Both the position numbers and the translations under genes were made by a program. From assembly GCA_002724835.1 (NCBI GenBank), contig PBPX01000066.1:1-10478 (forward strand): a stretch of 10,478 nucleotides of DNA, read 5' to 3'. Shown here in pieces: positions 6,553-10,478 of the stretch (position 1 is the first letter of the stretch; every line of letters starts with the position of its first letter). The notes under the pieces are model-generated. The model ran no database searches. It had not been told where the DNA came from and saw only the letters and a list, made by a program, of their open reading frames with translations. Source of the DNA: Actinomycetota bacterium. Its GTDB lineage: Bacteria > Actinomycetota > Acidimicrobiia > Actinomarinales > Actinomarinaceae.

Positions 6553-6957
6553 TTAACTTTTAGTTAAATTATTAATTCCATCCCTAATTTCTTTAAGAAG
6601 AACAACTTCCTTTGATTCTGAAGCTGTTGTTTCTTCGTCGTCATCATCGATTAGTTCATTAAAGTGATTGTAAGCTTTTATTACTAAAAACATTACAAAA
6701 GCAATAATCAAGTAATTAATTGTTTCACCTAAAAAAGCTCCCAAGCTTCCTGACTTTAGACCAGAGGAAGGATCTACGTCACCAAATAAACCTAGATTTT
6801 CTAAATTAGGCATATTTAAAACTAACCCAATAAGTGGCTCGACCAATCGTTTAGTAAAGACATCAACTAATGACTTAAATGAAGCACCCATAACGAATGC
6901 AACCCCTAATTCGACAACATTTCCTCTATTTATAAAGTCTCTAAATTCTTTTATCAT
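6553..6957 (-). CDS. mscL: Large-conductance mechanosensitive channel MscL
   Basis: A 134-residue protein of normal MscL length. The amphipathic N-terminus and first pore helix read MIKEFRDFINRGNVVELGVAFVMG (shown in two parts: MIKEFRDFIN at 1-10, RGNVVELGVAFVMG at 11-24), the classic MscL pattern. The first transmembrane helix spans about 15-45, the periplasmic loop about 48-70, and the second helix about 72-95. A charged cytoplasmic helix with an acidic DDDDEE run (98-103) closes the protein. It forms a homopentamer that opens under membrane tension and releases solutes on hypo-osmotic shock. It has one of only two clear Shine-Dalgarno sequences in the window. It is the first gene of a two-gene set with the ABC exporter, and its start faces the divergent lipoprotein gene. 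Confidence 0.96.
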   Translation of the reverse strand: MIKEFRDFINRGNVVELGVAFVMGASFKSLVDVFTKRLVEPLIGLVLNMPNLENLGLFGDVDPSSGLKSGSLGAFLGETINYLIIAFVMFLVIKAYNHFNELIDDDDEETTASESKEVVLLKEIRDGINNLTKS

Positions 6958-6964
6958 TTATCAA

Positions 6965-6970
6965 CCCTCC
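6965..6970 (-). promoter_or_regulatory. Strong Shine-Dalgarno sequence of mscL
   Basis: The minus strand reads GGAGGG followed by 7 bases and then the ATG at 6957. This fixes the mscL start and stands out because most genes here lack any such sequence. Confidence 0.8.
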
Positions 6971-7014
6971 AATATTTGTTTCATTATTTAAGATTACAAG
7001 TATTCTTAAATCCT

Positions 7015-8403
7015 ATGAGAAAATTTCAAATTTATTTACTTACTTTTTTGCTTTTTGCATCCTGTGCAGCAAATGAAGAATCAGTTGAAGAAGTCGTCGA
7101 AGACACTACAACTAGTACAACCACTACAACCAGTACAACTACTACAACCACGACAGTTATAGAAGAAGAAAAAGTTTTAAACGAATATGGGCAAGAAATA
7201 CTTGAAATGTCTTCAGAGATGAAAGAGCAATTTAATGAGTTAATTAGTTTTGTTGAAAAAAGAACAGGTCTTAAATTTACAGAATATCCAAAATACGAGC
7301 TCTATACATTAGAAGGATATAGGAATTACAGTGTTGCTTCATATTTAGATGATTTTGAAGAAGACTATGAGGAAGGTGAGTGGGAAAGAGCAGTTCTATC
7401 AGAAAATATGTGGGGATTAACAACAAAAACTCCTGATGAAATGAAGCAGCTTTATGTAGATTTTGTAAGGTGTGCTTCTTCGGGCTCATATAGTTTAGAT
7501 GATAAAATTTTAAGAGTTCCAATTAAAAAGAATCAAAAGAAATTAAATTTATTTGAACAGTCTGTATTAGTTCATGAATTAACACATTCATTGCAAGGTC
7601 AGATAATTGATCTATCTGCTTGGTATAGCGAGATGAAGGAAACAGATGACTTTTCTGATTATTACGGTAGAAGATCAATCATGGAAGGACAAGCAGATTT
7701 AGTTCAAGCACGTTGGGAATCTGGATTAGATGCTTATGATAGGCAAACAATGCAATCTCAATATCCTCCAGGTTGCGGTATTGCGTTACCAGATTATATA
7801 TATATACCTTTTGAATTATATTATGGATATGGTCCCCAACTTGTTAAGGAGATTTACAACCAAGGTGGAATGGAAGCTTTAAACGAAGCACTTTACTTGC
7901 TTCCTACTTCTGAACAAATATATTCGATTGAGAAGTATTATTCTTCAGAGCCTTATCAAGAAGTTTTAATTAACGATTTATCAATTGAAGGATATTCATT
8001 AGTTGATGAAGGAACACTGGGCTCACTTGATATTGTATATTTACTACAACCACAAATAGGTCAAGGCACTGCTGTCAATGCAGGGATAGGGATTGGTGGA
8101 GGATCTTGGAAAGATTATGAAGATGAAAATAGCAATCTCTTAATGACTGTAAAAATAAGTGGAGATAGCACAAAAGAATTAACAGAAATATATGATTCAT
8201 TCATTAGTTGGGCAGAAGCACAGTCTAGGTTTTCACCTGGGGAAAGTAGTACAAATTCTTCAGGAGCACTATATATTGGTGATACAAATTTTTGGATTGA
8301 AAATAATAATGGATTTGTAAGGTTGATACTGTCTCAAGACTTAGACATATTGGTTAATATTATTACAGACTGTTCATCTGGATCTTGTAAAAAAGATTTT
8401 TAA
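7015..8403 (+). CDS. Thr-linker lipoprotein with a zinc-metalloprotease (HExxH) domain
   Basis: A 462-residue secreted lipoprotein. It has a charged N-terminus (MRK), a hydrophobic core and a lipobox-like FASC with Cys17 as the predicted lipidated residue (Phe at -3 is uncommon). An acidic stretch and a 17-residue Thr/Ser tether (31-47) follow. The globular part carries VHELTHSLQGQ (186-196), i.e. HExxH with zinc ligands His187 and His191 and catalytic Glu188. EGQAD follows, with Glu224 as the likely third ligand, a gluzincin-like layout. I do not recognise the family. The C-terminal 120 residues form a separate beta-rich region that ends with Cys pairs (Cys453, Cys458). ATG 7015 is preferred over an in-frame TTG at 6976 because it places Met directly before a proper signal peptide. 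TATTCT at 7001-7006 lies 8 bases before the ATG, suggesting a leaderless mRNA. rsmI follows after 3 bases. Confidence 0.82.
   Translation: MRKFQIYLLTFLLFASCAANEESVEEVVEDTTTSTTTTTSTTTTTTTVIEEEKVLNEYGQEILEMSSEMKEQFNELISFVEKRTGLKFTEYPKYELYTLEGYRNYSVASYLDDFEEDYEEGEWERAVLSENMWGLTTKTPDEMKQLYVDFVRCASSGSYSLDDKILRVPIKKNQKKLNLFEQSVLVHELTHSLQGQIIDLSAWYSEMKETDDFSDYYGRRSIMEGQADLVQARWESGLDAYDRQTMQSQYPPGCGIALPDYIYIPFELYYGYGPQLVKEIYNQGGMEALNEALYLLPTSEQIYSIEKYYSSEPYQEVLINDLSIEGYSLVDEGTLGSLDIVYLLQPQIGQGTAVNAGIGIGGGSWKDYEDENSNLLMTVKISGDSTKELTEIYDSFISWAEAQSRFSPGESSTNSSGALYIGDTNFWIENNNGFVRLILSQDLDILVNIITDCSSGSCKKDF
7105..7155 (+). repeat. 18-bp tandem repeat encoding the Thr/Ser tether
   Basis: Three head-to-tail copies: ACTACAACTAGTACAACC (7105-7122), ACTACAACCAGTACAACT (7123-7140), and a partial ACTACAACCACGACA (7141-7155). 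Each full unit encodes TTTSTT, giving 15 Thr and 2 Ser in 17 codons. Such a repeat can change length by slippage or recombination without breaking the frame, which would alter how far the protease domain sits from the membrane. Confidence 0.85.
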
Positions 8404-8406
8404 ATT

Positions 8407-9222
8407 TTGAGTACTTTTTATATTTGCGCAACACCAATCGGAAATCTTGATGACATTTCTAAGAGATTGGTAGATACTCTTAATTCTGTTGACATTGTTT
8501 ATGCGGAAGATACAAGAAGAGGGAAGAAGCTTCTTAGTCATTTAGATATAAAGAAACCAATTTACTCATATTTTGTTGGTAATGAAAAATCTAAATCAAA
8601 TGAAATTCTCAAACAAATAAAAGAGGGTAAATCAATTGCTTTGATTTCAGACGCTGGGACACCTTTAATCTCAGATCCTGGTGAATATTTAGTTAAAGAA
8701 CTCATAAAGAACAATGTAGATATATTTGCTATACCAGGTCCATCGAGTGTCTTAGTTGCTTTAACATTATCTGGCTTTGATACTGGTAAGTTTAATTTCT
8801 TGGGATTTATTCCAAAGTCAGGCAAAGATAGGGAGAAATTTTATCATCAAATTAAAAACTCAGAAGCTACTTCTGTTTGTTTTACATCACCAAAAAGAAT
8901 AAAAAAAGACTTAAAAGAGTTTGTTAATTTAAAACTAGAAAATGAGATAGTTGTTTGCAGAGAGATGACGAAAAAATTTGAAACTATATACAGAGGGGAT
9001 GCAGAAACTTTACTTTCTGACTTAAAAGATATAGATATAAAAGGTGAAATTACCTTGGTCATTTCAAAATCTGAAAAAATAATTGATTTAGATATAGATA
9101 TTCTAAAAGCTGTTGAGGGTATGATTTCTTTTGATATTCCTAAAAGAGAGATAGCAAAAATATTATCTTCAATTTCTAATTACAGTGCTAATGAAATTTA
9201 CGAAAAAATTAAAGACTCTTAA
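8407..9222 (+). CDS. rsmI: 16S rRNA (cytidine-1402-2'-O)-methyltransferase RsmI
   Basis: A 271-residue tetrapyrrole-methylase-fold enzyme that uses S-adenosylmethionine to methylate the ribose of C1402 in 16S rRNA. Family landmarks are ATPIGNLDDIS (8-18), AEDTRRGKKLLSHL (33-46), LISDAGTPLISDPG (79-92), the IPGPSSVLVAL loop (109-119), FLGFIPK (131-137) and the FTSPKRI segment (159-165). Length is normal. The start must be TTG at 8407: the codon two before it is the in-frame TAA that ends the upstream lipoprotein gene, and ATPIGNL follows within eight residues. The 3-base gap means translational coupling or shared transcription with the lipoprotein gene is likely. The 3' end overlaps the opposing abrB-like gene by 14 bases. 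Confidence 0.95.
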   Translation: MSTFYICATPIGNLDDISKRLVDTLNSVDIVYAEDTRRGKKLLSHLDIKKPIYSYFVGNEKSKSNEILKQIKEGKSIALISDAGTPLISDPGEYLVKELIKNNVDIFAIPGPSSVLVALTLSGFDTGKFNFLGFIPKSGKDREKFYHQIKNSEATSVCFTSPKRIKKDLKEFVNLKLENEIVVCREMTKKFETIYRGDAETLLSDLKDIDIKGEITLVISKSEKIIDLDIDILKAVEGMISFDIPKREIAKILSSISNYSANEIYEKIKDS

Positions 9223-9448
9223 TTGTTTTAATACATTTAGAGCATAAAAATTTATCTTTTAACTGAATATTTACATTTTTATTTCCACATATGTCACAGT
9301 TCTTATAACCTTTAGTAATAATTAACTGGTTGTTCTCAACAAACATTGAAATATCATCGTTATGATCAATATCCAATGCTTTTCTAATTGATTTTGGAAT
9401 AACTATTCTTCCAAGATTATCAATCTTTCCTTTATTACCTTTGACCAT
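9209..9448 (-). CDS. AbrB/SpoVT-type transcription regulator with C-terminal zinc ribbon
   Basis: A 79-residue protein. Residues 1-47 are an AbrB/SpoVT swapped-hairpin DNA-binding domain (KGKIDNLGRIVIPKSIRKAL at 7-25, then DDISMFVENNQLIITK at 31-46), which usually dimerises and binds AT-rich promoter DNA. The tail carries CDIC (51-54) and CSKC (69-72), a four-Cys zinc ribbon of the kind I recall in clostridial AbrB relatives. The start is ATG 9448, preceded by AGGAG with a 10-base spacer; an upstream in-frame TTG at 9496 would put that site inside the coding region. It faces tatD with a 29-base gap, so its own promoter and the tatD promoter overlap. Autoregulation and control of tatD are plausible but inferred. 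It converges on rsmI with a 14-base overlap. Confidence 0.88.
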   Translation of the reverse strand: MVKGNKGKIDNLGRIVIPKSIRKALDIDHNDDISMFVENNQLIITKGYKNCDICGNKNVNIQLKDKFLCSKCIKTIKSL

Positions 9449-9468
9449 ATTTCTATTGCTCCTATTCT
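9441..9468 (+). promoter_or_regulatory. Putative tatD promoter overlapping the abrB-like start
   Basis: TTGACC (9441-9446) and TATTCT (9463-9468) are 16 bases apart. The GTG start of tatD is 9 bases past the -10, so a leaderless transcript is possible. The -35 box overlaps the first codon of the divergent AbrB-like gene, so binding by that regulator here would affect both genes. Confidence 0.45.
9459..9463 (-). promoter_or_regulatory. Shine-Dalgarno sequence of the abrB-like gene
   Basis: AGGAG on the minus strand lies 10 bases before the ATG at 9448. It decides this start over the upstream in-frame TTG at 9496. A TATATAA box on the minus strand just upstream (about 9474-9468) may be the -10. 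Confidence 0.55.
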
Positions 9469-9477
9469 TATATAGTA

Positions 9478-10245
9478 GTGAAAAAATCTCTATCAAATCA
9501 AGAATTGAAATGGGTTGATACCCATTGCCATCTACAGCTTTTAAAACATAAAATTAGTGAAATAGATTTTTCTAACATAGAATATTTGATTATTCCTGGA
9601 GTAGATGTTGATTCCTCTAAGAAAGCAAAAGAAGCATCCAGTTCTTTACCTATAAAAGGATATTGGTCGGCTGGACTTCATCCTCATGATGCAAAAAAAT
9701 TATCAACAGAAAAAGAAGAACTAGAGGTGTTGTTTTCAGAAGCGGATCTTATAGGAGAAACGGGCCTGGACTATTATCGCAACTTATCATCGAAGGATGA
9801 ACAGAAAGAAAATTTAAAGTTTCATTTAGATGCATCAAAAAAGTATAAAAAACCAATAATTATACATTGTCGAGATAGCTTCGAAGATATCCATAGCTTA
9901 ATTAGTCAGTATCATGGAGAATTTCCAATCATATTACATTCCTGGACAGGGGGTAAGAAATGGACAAAAAAATTTTTAGACTTAGATATTTATTTTTCAA
10001 TATCTGGAATTGTTACATATGAGACTGCAAAAGATCTCCAGCTCTCTGTTGAGGAAATTCCTATAGAAAGAATGCTTTTAGAAACAGATACTCCTTACCT
10101 AACTCCAGTGCCAAAAAGAGGGGAAGATAACCAACCAAGCTATGTTTCTTATACAGCAAATAAAGTTGCTGATATCAAAGGGGTTAGCCTAGATGAGTTA
10201 TCTCACCATACAATAGCAAATTCAAATACTGTTCTTGGAATATAA
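9478..10245 (+). CDS. tatD: TatD-family metal-dependent deoxyribonuclease
   Basis: A 255-residue TIM-barrel amidohydrolase-superfamily nuclease; the family acts as 3'-5' exonucleases or DNases and is usually cytoplasmic. The metal-site residues are all present: DTHCHL (14-19, His16 and His18), GETGLDYY (93-100, Glu94), IIHCRD (128-133, His130), LHSWTG (153-158, His154, where many homologues read HCFSG) and LETDTPYLTP (201-210, Asp204). Length is standard. GTG 9478 is used because it is the only start shortly before DTHCHL and no ATG occurs in the first 80 codons. There is no Shine-Dalgarno sequence. The rsmA/ksgA start follows after 5 bases, suggesting an operon; tatD-ksgA adjacency is common across bacteria. 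Confidence 0.95.
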   Translation: MKKSLSNQELKWVDTHCHLQLLKHKISEIDFSNIEYLIIPGVDVDSSKKAKEASSSLPIKGYWSAGLHPHDAKKLSTEKEELEVLFSEADLIGETGLDYYRNLSSKDEQKENLKFHLDASKKYKKPIIIHCRDSFEDIHSLISQYHGEFPIILHSWTGGKKWTKKFLDLDIYFSISGIVTYETAKDLQLSVEEIPIERMLLETDTPYLTPVPKRGEDNQPSYVSYTANKVADIKGVSLDELSHHTIANSNTVLGI

Positions 10246-10250
10246 ATTCT

Positions 10251-10478
10251 ATGAGTGAACTTTATTGGGTCAAACAATTAGAAAATGAAGCTAATAATAA
10301 TCTTGGTCAAAATTTCCTCATTGACTCAAATATATCAAGAAAAATTACAAAACTTGTACAAGGCCAGCTTGGAGATCCCATTCTAGAAATAGGACCTGGA
10401 ACAGGGTCTTTAACTAATGAATTATTAAAAGATGATTACAGAATAAAAGCAATTGAAATTGATAAAGAATTAGTAGAC
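10251..10478 (+). CDS. rsmA: 16S rRNA (A1518/A1519-N6,N6)-dimethyltransferase RsmA/KsgA, 5' part only
   Basis: The first 76 codons of the gene, cut by the window end. The product dimethylates two adjacent adenines near the 3' end of 16S rRNA using S-adenosylmethionine, a late step in 30S maturation. Visible landmarks are LGQNFLID (18-25), the standard KsgA N-terminal motif, the S-adenosylmethionine loop ILEIGPGTGSLT (43-54), and AIEIDKEL (from about residue 68), which contains the acidic ribose-binding residue. ATG 10251 is 5 bases past the tatD stop. The N-terminal 17 residues before LGQNF are a normal length. Frame is open to the last base. Confidence 0.96.
   Translation, partial: MSELYWVKQLENEANNNLGQNFLIDSNISRKITKLVQGQLGDPILEIGPGTGSLTNELLKDDYRIKAIEIDKELVD

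Noticed and set aside
6976..7014. Upstream TTG start for the lipoprotein (13 extra residues)
   Set aside because: It would put extra sequence before a well-formed signal peptide and overlap the -10-like box.
7277..7522. Minus-strand open frame inside the lipoprotein gene
   Set aside because: The composition is unlike real proteins here and the opposite strand has strong coding support.
7795..7808. Short TA dinucleotide run
   Set aside because: It simply encodes Asp-Tyr-Ile-Tyr-Ile within the protease gene; AT-rich composition explains it.
8562..9062. Two minus-strand open frames inside rsmI
   Set aside because: They are shadows of a clearly conserved gene.

Overview
The window is AT-rich and gene-dense. 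I read it as a chromosomal segment from a streamlined, low-GC marine actinobacterium, perhaps of the Actinomarina type. This is inference. It rests on a DUF3152 metalloprotease (a largely actinobacterial family), a Rv1155-like flavin/F420 oxidoreductase, Thr-rich surface linkers, gaps of only a few bases, and several start codons placed just after a -10-like box, as in leaderless actinobacterial mRNAs. TAA is the usual stop. TGA ends two genes and TGG encodes Trp, so the genetic code is standard.

Layout. Left (1-2103): a small four-helix membrane protein (+), then two minus-strand genes, a DUF3152 metalloprotease and an AhpD-like peroxidase-related protein. The latter is the main discovery. 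Two apparently separate short reading frames are in the same frame and joined by a single TGA at 1858-1860. That TGA sits at the second Cys of the catalytic C-x-x-C-x-x-x-H motif. A compact hairpin with a GGUC loop, resembling a bacterial SECIS element, lies 20 nt downstream. The gene is therefore best read as a 190-residue selenoprotein that standard gene calling would split or call broken.

Middle (2134-6957): a PPOX-class oxidoreductase diverges from the selenoprotein gene and converges on an unrecognised 215-residue protein. A complete one-piece tmRNA gene (3251-3591) follows, with the start codon of lhgO (L-2-hydroxyglutarate oxidase) only 2 nt after its encoded CCA end. On the minus strand, mscL and a fused ABC exporter half-transporter form a tight pair.

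Right (7015-10478): a lipoprotein metalloprotease with a Thr-rich tether, then rsmI, a convergent abrB-like regulator with a C-terminal zinc ribbon, tatD, and the 5' part of rsmA/ksgA. rsmI and ksgA methylate 16S rRNA and tatD is a nuclease. From memory, the rsmI / abrB (opposite) / tatD / ksgA arrangement resembles the Bacillus subtilis yabC-abrB-metS-yabD-rnmV-ksgA region with metS and rnmV missing.

There is no stretch above 300 bases without a gene. The longest non-coding gaps (1-72 and 3198-3250) each carry a plausible promoter. No mobile element, CRISPR array or integration site was seen.
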